DNA of 64,000 bases, from contig OX327709.1 of the NCBI GenBank assembly GCA_946807835.1, positions 20,957,501 through 21,021,500 of the forward strand. Direction: 5' to 3'. Under the pieces are notes generated by a model. That model did no database searches. It was not told the DNA's origin and worked only from the letters and a program-made list of their open reading frames with translations. Positions 12,600 through 22,350 of the stretch are shown here, piece after piece (within the stretch, counting starts at the first letter, position 1; each line of letters starts with the position of its first letter). Source of the DNA: Ailanthus altissimus. Taxonomy: Eukaryota; Streptophyta; Magnoliopsida; Sapindales; Simaroubaceae. Made by a program: the position numbers and the translations under genes.

Positions 12600-13397
12600 T
12601 GTTGGAAAATTGGTGATTCAACAATCTTGGTTGGACAAGAATTGAGATGAATACCAAAGTGAAGAGTTACAAGGAGTCTAAAATGTGTGGGACGCGTATG
12701 GAGAAGTCTAGGACGTGTGGGACACGAAGGGGAAAGTGAAACGGGACTCAAAGACGTAAAGGAAGCAAGAAAACGCGGGATAGGCGCTGCCAGGGCTGAG
12801 CGCCGCAGCGCCTAGGACAGCAACCCAGCGCCGCGGTGCCAAACGCGTCAGAAGTTCATTTTTCATCCATATTTCGAGTTTTGAAAAGTTTTGGACTTCC
12901 AAAACAAGTGAACTCTTACTCCAACAAGGAATAGGGTTAGTAGGCATGAAACACACTCTATATAAACACTTGTAAACCCTTGATTTTAGATTAAGCATTA
13001 AGAGAGATTTTAAGAGAGGGGAAGAACTGGGTAGACACTAAATGCTTATGTGCGCTATGGTGGAACCGTCGTTTGGGTGATCATTGTTCGTGGTAGAGTA
13101 AGGGCTCATTAAACATTAGGTCCTTTTAAGAGTTCTTCAGATTAGGTTTTTCTTGTAAAATCTCTAGGGAGTTATAATAAGAGAGGTTAGGATCCTTAAA
13201 TCCACCGTGAACGTAGGCAATTGACCGAACCACGTAAGATTGTGTTGTGCTCTTTTGTTTTCTACTTTGGATTCTTGCTATTTTGCTTGATTAACAGGTT
13301 ATTCCGCTGCACAAGAAGGTTAGAGTTCTAAGTTGAACTTGAGGTTTTTCGCTTCAACATAACCTCGAGAGGGAGAAAGACATTTCCTCCCTCAACA
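12600..13397 (+). repeat. 3' LTR of Copia element
   Basis: This 798-bp LTR has TG...CA ends and is preceded by a polypurine tract. It lacks the nested solo LTR seen in the 5' copy, so it preserves the empty insertion site. A TATATAA box lies near 12959-12965. GC-rich near-palindromes are at about 12795-12845. Confidence 0.9.
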
Positions 13398-13402
13398 GTA
13401 TA

Positions 13403-15042
13403 TTAACACATATACCTTAATAATATATCTTTAATAAAAATAAATCATATTTAACTAGTATGTTTTTAATATTTTGTTAAAAACTACCATATCTCTATAT
13501 TTTTTCAATCATTATATTTCTCTAAGGCTCTACCAATTTTTTTTATTTTATATTATAGGTATATAATATGTTATGTTATTTTTAATTTTTATATCAAACA
13601 TAATAATTTATTTAATTCATTGATTATTATATATTAATTTTACTTAAATTTTTGTAATTTTATATTTATTGATAATTAAAGTTCTAGTTATTTTGATCAC
13701 TATTTCATAATGATCAGAAAACTAAATTTTAGCACATATGAATTTTGTATTGTCTATAAAAATACATTAGTAAATTTTAAATTTTAAATATTAAATTATA
13801 AATTTTATTTTATGTAAAAAAGATTAAATTATCTAGAATTTGAATGCATGATTTATTAAATGTTATTTTTAGTAATTTAATAATAAATAAGTACGTAATT
13901 AAACGATCTATTAATTCAAAAGAGTTTTTTTAATTGACAATCAAACGATTAATATTTTTTTAAAAAAATTCTACTTATAAAAATTTTACTTTTAAAAACT
14001 CTATTTAAAAAGTTCAACTAAATATTTTTTAAAATAGTTACTAATTTTCATTTTACATGTATCCGTATTACAAAATATATATTTTAGAATTTTAGTAAAG
14101 TTATACAATAATTTCCTACAATTATGAGATAAAGGTTTATTCTTACTCGATGATTTTATAAAATTTTCTCTTCACGATAATTCTTAAGTACGTGTTGTGT
14201 TTGAAAAGAGTATTTTTAATTATAATATATTTTTAATTAAAAGAATTGTTTTGTCTAAAGAAAATTTTACTGTGATTTAATAATTTGTGTAGTGTTGTCA
14301 TTATTTTGAAATTGGCATTATTTTTTACCAAAAAAAATCCGTAGTGTTTCTTTTTCTTTCGTGACTAGATGATTGATTTTTAATGAACTATAATTCTCGA
14401 GACAATATAAACGTCTGTTCTATAAGAGAAGGATAAATAATAATTTTGATATTCGTAATATATATTTTTTTAATTATGCTTTTCACTAGTCAGAACCATG
14501 CACAAGCTTTATATGTTTTGATTTATACAAAATCTTACTATCTTCTAGTAGGGTGAATTATAAATACCGTGTCTGAAATCATGGTTTTTTTTTATATATG
14601 TAATTGCTTAGCTCATCAAACAACAGTTTTCATGTTTTAATTTGGCAGTATTTTACTGGAATTGTAATTGCTCAGAACAGCAGTAAAATATTTCTTATGA
14701 GATAATGGTAAAATAGTTCCAAGTTATTAAGTCAATTTATGGATAAAATAAAGCCACCAAATCCGAACAAAAAAATATGGCTGACGCTAGCGACATTTTT
14801 GAAGACCAGGTCTCCGAAACAAGGCAGGCTCACAGATAAATTTTACAACTTGTATTAAAATATAAGCTTCCACACTTACAGGTTCCAGTACCCTTTCAAT
14901 TATGGTCCTCTCAGACTTCCACTGGTTCATTGAATATCAAATCCTGTTGCCTGAATTGCTTCGTCATACTACAAGGAGAATCATATTTTGACAATAAACT
15001 TCAAAACCACAAGCCGAACCTAAATCTTTCCCAGAGTCTACA
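13403..15042. other. AT-rich intergenic and upstream region of the receptor kinase
   Basis: About 1.6 kb of very AT-rich sequence with no ORF of note. The last 300 bases are less AT-rich and presumably hold the promoter and 5' leader of the receptor kinase. I could not assign a TATA box with confidence. Confidence 0.5.
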
Positions 15043-17430
15043 ATGGGATTTCCTGGTTTGTTCATTCTCCTGATATTTGCACCAACAATGGCTTGGGCTG
15101 ATTCACAGTCTCAGGGGTTGCCAAGATTACACCGCGGAAGGTCCTTGGCTGTTGAAAAAGAAAATGACTTCCTAGCCTCACCAAGTGGCAAATTCTCCAA
15201 TGGATTTTATAAGGTTGGCACCAACGCATATTGTTATTCGATCTGGTTCACTAATACTGTCAATAAAACTGTGGTTTGGATGGCTAACAGAGATAGGCCA
15301 GTTAATGGAAAGGGTTCTAGGCTAACCCTTCACAGAAATGGGAACCTGGTCTTGAGTGATGAAGACAGTTCAATGATATGGTCAACCAACACATTCACAG
15401 ATGAAGATGTCGAAGCTCGGCTGCTGGAAACAGGAAATTTGGTATTGATCAACCAATCAAACATGACCATCTGGAAGAGTTTTGATTTCCCCACAGATAC
15501 ACTCCTCCCCACTCAGCTACTCACCAACAACTCAGCCCTGATCTCTAAGAGAAGTTCAGGTACATACTTATCAGGATTCTATATCTTGAAGTTTGACGAC
15601 AACAATATTTTGAATCTCATCTATAATGGTCCTTTAATATCAAGCGTCTACTGGCCAAATACAGCTGAAACCATATTCAAAAATGGAAGGACACCTTATA
15701 ATAGCTCTAGACGGGCATATCTAAATGCTGTTGGGCTATTTAGATCAAGTGATACTTTCAAATTCAATGCATCTGATTATGGGGTTGGTCCACAGAGGCG
15801 GTTGACGTTAGATTATGATGGGATCCTAAGATTATATAGCTTAGATGAGTCAACTGGGCTATGGAAACTCTCGTGGTTGCCTGCTGGCTTAGATAATTGC
15901 CGTGTTCATGGATTGTGTGGTGAAAATGGTATTTGCACTAATCGCCCGGGGCCAAAAACTTGCTTTTGCCCAAATGGTTTCAAAAGAAATGACCCTTCTG
16001 ATTGGTCTAAAGGCTGCTCTCCTCTATTTAATCTGACTTGTAATTCAACTGAATTCGACTTCACGGAGCTTCATAATACAGATTACTATGGATATGACTT
16101 AGTCACCTATGGCATGGCCATTTCCTTACAAGAATGCAGGAATCGATGTCTAAACGATTGCAAATGCAAGGGGTTTGGTTATTCAACAGATGGACAAGGA
16201 CAGTGTTTCCCCAAAAGAAATCTCCTGAATGGTTACAATATGCCAAGCAAAAGCCTCACTATGCACATCAAGATTCCTAGAGGAACAATAAACTCTTCTG
16301 CAGGACTGGGAAAGGTGAGCACAAATGATTTGAATTGTTCAGATGCAGCAATTGTTCTTGGAGATGACAATGCCGATGAAGAAAAAAACAGTAAAAACCG
16401 GTACATGAACTACCTTATTGCTTTTGCGGGTTCATTCGCTGTCATAGAAATAGTCTGCATTTCTTTAGGATGGTGGTATGTTTTCAGAAAGCATGTCCAC
16501 GAGGAATTGGCCAATCTGGGTTACATTGCACTAGCCATGGGGTTCAAACGTTTCACGTATGCAGAGCTGAGAAGGGCAACAAAGAACTTCAAACAAGTGA
16601 TCGGAAAGGGGGGATTCGGGACAGTTTACAAAGGCGTTCTTGATGATGAAAGAGTTGTAGCTGTGAAGAGACTGGAAGGCATTTTGCAAGGAGATTCAGA
16701 ATTTTGGGCAGAGGTGAGCATCATAGGGACGCTCAATCACAGGAATTTGGTGAAACTGTGGGGTTTTTGCGCTGAAAATGAGCACAAGTTGTTAATTTAC
16801 GAGTACGTTGAGAATGGTTCATTGGATAAAATCTTATTCAGTGATTCATCCAGCACATTACAATGGAATGAGAGATACAACATTGCAGTAGGAACAGCAA
16901 AGGGCTTGTCATATCTACACGAAGAATGTCTAGAGTGGGTTCTCCATTGTGATGTGAAGCCTCAAAATATATTACTGGATGATCAGCTTGAACCAAAAGT
17001 TGCAGATTTTGGCATGTCAAAGCTATTCAAAGAAAGTTATGATGATACAAAGTTCTCCAGGGTGAGGGGAACAAGAGGGTACTTGGCTCCAGAATGGTTG
17101 ATGAACCTGAAAATTGATGCAAAAGCAGATGTTTATAGCTATGGGATTGTGCTGTTGGAGCTATTGACTGGAAAAAGCGCTTCCGGCTTTCATTCAGCTA
17201 CGGGTTTGCCCAATGAGTGCAACGATTTGGTGCAATGGGTGACTAAACTGATAAAACAAGAAGGGTTAGAGAAAATAATTGATCCTGCACTAAACAATGA
17301 GTACAATGTAGAGAAGCTTGATAAAATGGTGAAAGTTGCTCTCCTTTGCGTAGCAGATAATCGTGATGCAAGGCCTCCAATGAGCCAAATCGTGGAACTT
17401 CTGACAGCATATGAGAGAATTAGAGTTTGA
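15043..17430 (+). CDS. G-type lectin S-receptor-like Ser/Thr protein kinase (ZmPK1-like)
   Basis: This is a 795-residue, single-exon, plasma-membrane receptor-like kinase. Order of parts: signal peptide about 1-19 (cleavage after AWA); bulb-type mannose-binding lectin domain about 40-150; S-locus glycoprotein region; EGF-like Cys-rich segment about 284-328; PAN/apple domain about 340-420; transmembrane helix about 457-481; cytoplasmic kinase about 515-790. Kinase motifs are complete: glycine loop GKGGFGTV from 521, Lys542, catalytic HCDVKPQN with Asp637, DFG at 655-657, and GTRGYLAPEW in the activation loop. Cys precedes the catalytic Asp, so it is a non-RD kinase. Length and lack of introns fit the ZmPK1-like S-domain group. 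Such receptors act in defence or stress signalling; the ligand here is unknown. Confidence 0.95.
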   Translation: MGFPGLFILLIFAPTMAWADSQSQGLPRLHRGRSLAVEKENDFLASPSGKFSNGFYKVGTNAYCYSIWFTNTVNKTVVWMANRDRPVNGKGSRLTLHRNGNLVLSDEDSSMIWSTNTFTDEDVEARLLETGNLVLINQSNMTIWKSFDFPTDTLLPTQLLTNNSALISKRSSGTYLSGFYILKFDDNNILNLIYNGPLISSVYWPNTAETIFKNGRTPYNSSRRAYLNAVGLFRSSDTFKFNASDYGVGPQRRLTLDYDGILRLYSLDESTGLWKLSWLPAGLDNCRVHGLCGENGICTNRPGPKTCFCPNGFKRNDPSDWSKGCSPLFNLTCNSTEFDFTELHNTDYYGYDLVTYGMAISLQECRNRCLNDCKCKGFGYSTDGQGQCFPKRNLLNGYNMPSKSLTMHIKIPRGTINSSAGLGKVSTNDLNCSDAAIVLGDDNADEEKNSKNRYMNYLIAFAGSFAVIEIVCISLGWWYVFRKHVHEELANLGYIALAMGFKRFTYAELRRATKNFKQVIGKGGFGTVYKGVLDDERVVAVKRLEGILQGDSEFWAEVSIIGTLNHRNLVKLWGFCAENEHKLLIYEYVENGSLDKILFSDSSSTLQWNERYNIAVGTAKGLSYLHEECLEWVLHCDVKPQNILLDDQLEPKVADFGMSKLFKESYDDTKFSRVRGTRGYLAPEWLMNLKIDAKADVYSYGIVLLELLTGKSASGFHSATGLPNECNDLVQWVTKLIKQEGLEKIIDPALNNEYNVEKLDKMVKVALLCVADNRDARPPMSQIVELLTAYERIRV

Positions 17431-17571
17431 ATTAAAGAAGGTCATATTTTAGATTTTGGGTGTTTCTCCAGTTTGGCAAAATTATCTGTAATCAAAATGA
17501 AATTCTAAAGGGACTAAAGGTTTCCATCGATCGGTTTTATACTTTTTTTTTTCCTTTGTTTTTTTTCATTC

Positions 17572-17577
17572 AATAAA
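17572..17577 (+). terminator. Possible polyadenylation signal of the receptor kinase
   Basis: AATAAA lies 142 bases after the stop codon, following a T-rich stretch. This is a plausible near-upstream element for 3' end formation. It is positional inference only. Confidence 0.45.
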
Positions 17578-18630
17578 ATCTATGTAGTATAATCTAACAA
17601 TCTTAGCAACTTATACTTTTTAGTTAATTAGAAAGCAACAGTGCTAGATGGCCAAAAGATGTTATATTCATCCATTAGAGAGATCAACGAATCAAATATG
17701 TTTTTATTTTAATATGATATTGTTCATTTTATGCCTAAATTTTTATGAATTTATTTTTGAGTTTTACTTCAAAATATCTCATACCAGTAGAGATATTGTT
17801 TATACTTCCGCTTGTAACCAATGTGAGAATTTATTTTCATTCATAATAATCTTCCATTAGAATAAAAGACTACATTATTTCTTATAATTTGAACTACTTG
17901 ACATGTTTAGAATATAGAAATTTATTCTCAAGTATAGGATTGTCGAAATAATAAATAACCTGATGAGAACGGGATCGATCCACAAGAAAGTGAAATTAAA
18001 ATTATAAATTATAAATACTTTAAAGACAAATAAAGTAATATATGACGTTTGCAAATAATAATTCAAATAACTAATTAAAATGAATGCTAAAGTTAAGAAT
18101 TTCCACTATTGACATTTGAAATAAAAATATATTCAATTTTTTTTATAACTTAATTAAAATCTTCACACAAGAAGGCTCCAATCAAAAGATATAACAATTA
18201 AAGTTTATTATTATTTATAAATTAACTTGTATTTATTTCTTTCAATTATTATACACTAAATCTTATAAATGAGTTCAAGTATTTATTATACCAATTTTTA
18301 TATTTGTCTACAATAAATCAAGACTCTCATTTTACAAGAAATGATATCTATGCCAAATCTTGTAAATTGTTTTAAGAATTTATTGTGCCAACTATAAAAA
18401 TTATTAATAAATCAAAATACACCACTTTACAAGAAATAATATTAATATTACAAACAAAATAAATACATTATATATAAATTTGCATAATTTAAGAATGCAA
18501 CATTAAATTCATAAATAAGAGTTAAGTATATCTTATTATCTTATCAAGAGTTTCACCATTTCACTTTAACAAAAAGAAAATTACTTGGACATATAAAACT
18601 AAAGAAAAAGAAAGAGATGGAAGAAGAGAT

Positions 18631-20660
18631 TGTTGGCGAAGCAAGATCTAGGCATGTGGGTGCATGCATGTGTAATTGTGTCTATTGCCTAACGCAGCGA
18701 AAATATAAATTTTACAATAAATACAATAAATAAATATATTAATCACATTAATATATTAATAAGATTAAAGAACTCACCAAACGTGTAACGTTATATACGT
18801 ATTTTTTTGGAGTCCGCATAGAGACCAACTCGCGTGCAGTTCTAGTCACCAACTCGGTGGGCTTGGTGAGCTAGAACAACAGCTCCATATTCAGCCTGGA
18901 ATTAACTCTTAATCCCTAAAATGGCCGGAAGTGAATTTACATCATTTTCTCCAAAAGGATAAAAAATGGAGAACTTGGAACAATGAATAATTGCTCCAAT
19001 TGGAAGCACTTTTCCTTCATTTTTTTTTCTTCTTCTCTTTTCTTTCTTTTCTTTTTCCTTTCCTTTATCCCTTTTTCTTTCTTTCTCTCTTGGCCGAATG
19101 GCCTTTCTGCTTCCCTTCTCATGCTTTTTCTTTTTGCTTCTTTATATATATATATATATATATAATATAATATAATAATAAAAAAATAATATATATATAT
19201 ATAAAAGAGAGAGAGAAAAAATAATTATTTAACAATTAAATAATCATAGTTGACCATTTTGCCCCTCATGAATAGTTATCAAGTTTACTATATAGTGGGT
19301 CCCACCAAATTCTACACTTGAATAAACTCAACTGAGGGTCCACAATACGCTACGTGTCCTTATACAATTAGTAAATAATATTTATTAATTAAATATTATA
19401 TTTAACACTTAAATACAGATACGCACGCATTCCCATGGAAGTGCTGAATATTGCTGGATTAAACAATTTAATCCGGCACGCTGCCCCAGTGCACAATGAG
19501 TACACTCCATATTGTGGGACTCCCTAGGTTTTACGCCCGATTCGTCAAATGAAACTATTCCATGAGTCCGTGAGCAATGCCCCACGCACATGTCACGGAT
19601 ATACAAATCAGCGTGTTGAACCACACAAGCTGAGGTTACAACGCATACGTATAGTCCTTCCGTCATGATATCCTGGATGTGTGAGGATATAGATTATCAC
19701 TGTCAAATCCCCATATGCTTATCCATGTCCTATCTCCAGACTTGTATCTCAATGAACAATATGCGCAAACTCCTTTGCCATATTATTCGACTCTGACGGA
19801 ACTCTTTCCCGGATCATTGCTTATAGCCATAAGACTTTCTGAGATACATTCTTGAAGCATCTGGATATCAAACTCCATATAGGAGCTGACGGATCCCATA
19901 TTTGTACGCACCGGACTCCATAAGCATCGGACCATACCCAGCGACACCTAGTGGTCACACCATGAAAGGTCTGTGACATGTGTAGAACCAAAGTATGGTG
20001 GATCATTTATAAGCCCACCGTGGCACTTAGGCCAAAGGACCACGTATACTACTCAACTCGAGAAGACCCTTTGTTGATGGCTTACATTAAATGTCTATCG
20101 CAGGCCCTCGTGAGTCTGTCCTATATCCAGTCCTAACTGGATACCCATATGTCAATACGAGCTCCAAGCTCATGGTCGGTCAGGAACGACTATCTATACC
20201 CGACAGATATGATATATGCTGATCTATATATAAAAGGGTATCCACCGACAGACCCGCATCGGTAGAAATAGATCAAGGACTATTATTAGAGAACATACTT
20301 GCGCAACATGCATTTTCTGGCACCCAATTGCAACTCTTACAACTATGCAGTTAGTAGTATATTCTCAGGTCTATATCTCATTACAGACAAGGTTCTAATT
20401 CTTGGATCTGCTGAGTATTATAACCAACTAACACTTAATTGTGCTAACATTTAGCAATTATATGTCTCAGCGTAGCTAACTATGAGCCATTATCTAAATT
20501 CTTTAGATCTGATCAGAACTCCTTCAAATCTACCATGTCTGTAATGTTACATGCATAATACCATATAATTGGGTATTAGCGATTTAATAGGAATGTACAC
20601 TTGTATAAATAAATAAGTATATGTACATTCAAGAATGGCATGTAAGCATCGACCCTAACA
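18631..20660 (-). mobile_element. Intact solo LTR, second copy of the 927-3092 family
   Basis: This 2030-bp block starts TGTTGGCG and ends CCTAACA, flanked by a perfect 5-bp duplication GAGAT (18626-18630 and 20661-20665). About 19430-20660 matches 1960-3092 in the same orientation. On the minus strand it starts TGTTAGGGTCG. No ORF, primer site or internal region is present. It contains a C/T-rich tract (19015-19100), an AT dinucleotide run and a short AG run (19143-19220). Confidence 0.88.
19143..19220 (+). repeat. (TA)n microsatellite with short (GA)n
   Basis: Two runs of alternating TA separated by AT-rich sequence, followed by GAGAGAGA, inside the solo LTR. Such low-complexity parts explain some of the length difference between copies of the family. 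Confidence 0.8.
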
Positions 20661-21450
20661 GAGATAACATAACTTTAGAATAGTAAATAAAAAGAAATAA
20701 TATTATAAAAAGATAATACAAAAGACAAGTATTTTGAACTAAAATCTAGCTCTCTAATTATATAGAGTGGGCATAAACAGGGCACCTATTTATAAAAAAA
20801 TATGAATAAATCAAGACAAATGAAGAGGAAACCACTTGGATGATAAAAGTAAAAAAAGGTGGTAATTAATTTGCATTTATTATCATTATTGCATCAACTT
20901 GATTGTCCAATTTAAAATTAATATGATCCGAATTAGCTTTCACTCAAAACATTAAAGTTATAAATAAGTCTCTTATATTTTTAAATTGAATTGTTTCATA
21001 TGTATTAGATACATATTTCTATAGTTATGGGTTAAATACTGATGACTGTTTAGACTAGACATGTACTGCAGATCAATTCTATTCTAGGTCATTTTTACCC
21101 TTTAAGGCTCAAAATTTAAATACCTTATAAATATAATATATTAGCCCATTGAGTCGGTTCTTTACAGGATTAAGAATCACTCTAATTAAATTTTTAGGTA
21201 GAAAGTTGTGCTAATTTTATCAAACCTACTACAAAACAGTTAAAAGCTAATTAGGTACAATATTGTAAACATACTTAAATTGGGGGTTGGGGGGGTAAAG
21301 ACACTAGTAATATAAAATGATGATGTAAAACTCTTATTAAAAATATGTAATTTTAAGTGTTCATCACCTCTCCTCAAATAATTACTTTTTTATCTATCTT
21401 CCTCACAAGGAAGACCTCACTTTATTGAATCTGCTACTAATCTTCACCAA

Positions 21451-22110
21451 GTTAGAGTGCACGTCTTACGTGAAACACCAAAGTATCGCGTACTTTGAGA
21501 GCTTGCTTTATTCACGTCAATTTTTCATCACTGTGGTAAAGTGCATGCCTTACATGAAGCACCAGAGTATCGCATACTTCGAGAACTTATTCCATCAAGG
21601 TCAACTCTTCATCATTGTGTTAGTGGAGGCATGCCTAATGCAAAGCATCAAAGTACACCACCTATCCAATACTGCTAAACCACAGATTCCATCACAAAGC
21701 TAACTTTATTTTCATTCTTAACAATCATTCCCTTGAATAAAGAACCATCATATTCATCATGATTTGAGCTTCCCTTTAAATGATCACCCATCAGCTTATC
21801 TTCCTTACTAGGAAAATATTTTTCCATTGAGTTTACTATTCATCTTTATTGCTTTGGAGCACATACCTTATGTGAAGCATCAAAGTTTTGCTTACTTCGA
21901 AAGCTCACTCTATCTAAGTCAACTCCTCATCATTGTGGTAGAGCACACACCTTACATGAAAGCACTAGAGTATTGCGTATTTTGAGAGATCGCTCTATTA
22001 AGGTCAACTCCTCATCACTGCGTTAGTAGAGGCACGCCTTATGTGAAGCACTAGAGTATACCTCTTGTTAAATAAAGCTTAACTACGGATTCCATCGCAA
22101 GCTAATCGGG
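21451..22110. repeat. Two-level tandem repeat
   Basis: Units of roughly 85-90 bp carrying a motif like GTGAAGCACCAGAGTAT, followed by a motif like GTCAACTCTTCATCA, occur about three times at 21451-21665. After a roughly 190-bp spacer they occur three times again at about 21855-22065. The two triplets therefore form a longer duplicated block. Reading frames in it are incidental. It lies inside the probable TRIM-like element, next to its primer-binding site. Confidence 0.75.
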
Positions 22111-22350
22111 GCTTACCACCTTCATTTAGCACCAAAAATTTCTATCACATGGCTAATTTCGGAGCATGACTCTGATACTATTTGTTGAGGCCAATGAACT
22201 ACACATATCTCTATATTATAATAATATTGTTTACTTTAAATTTAATCCTCGTAAATTTACTCTTGAACTTTATCCTAAAAATCTCATACTAATAAAAATA
22301 TTGTTCATACATTATAAATATATAATCTTCCTTATTTATAACTAATATAA

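Larger units (their letters stand above)
8800..13397 (+). mobile_element. Gag-only, non-autonomous Copia-type LTR retrotransposon
   Basis: Two related LTRs (8800-11136 and 12600-13397) start TG, end CAACA, and are flanked by a perfect 5-bp duplication GTATA (8795-8799 and 13398-13402). A methionine-initiator-type primer-binding site follows the 5' LTR, and a purine tract (AAGGAAGGG) precedes the 3' LTR. The internal region is only about 1.46 kb and holds a decayed gag, a zinc knuckle remnant and the start of the protease/pre-integrase region. Integrase, RT and RNase H are absent. It would need another element's enzymes to move. The 5' LTR is enlarged by a nested solo LTR. Its gag is similar to that of the Copia in the transporter gene intron. 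Confidence 0.9.
17642..22350 (-). mobile_element. Probable small LTR retroelement (TRIM-like), minus strand
   Basis: Two related terminal segments (about 17642-17870 and 22183-22350) share a stretch with a CTCATAC...ATATTGTT core. Next to the right one, on the minus strand, is TAGTATCAGAGTC (22168-22180), a primer-binding-site-like sequence directly after an LTR end in CAACA. The internal region has no coding capacity. It is interrupted by a 2-kb solo LTR (18631-20660) and contains a tandem repeat block. LTR ends are blurred and I found no certain target duplication, so the outer limits are approximate. Confidence 0.45.
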
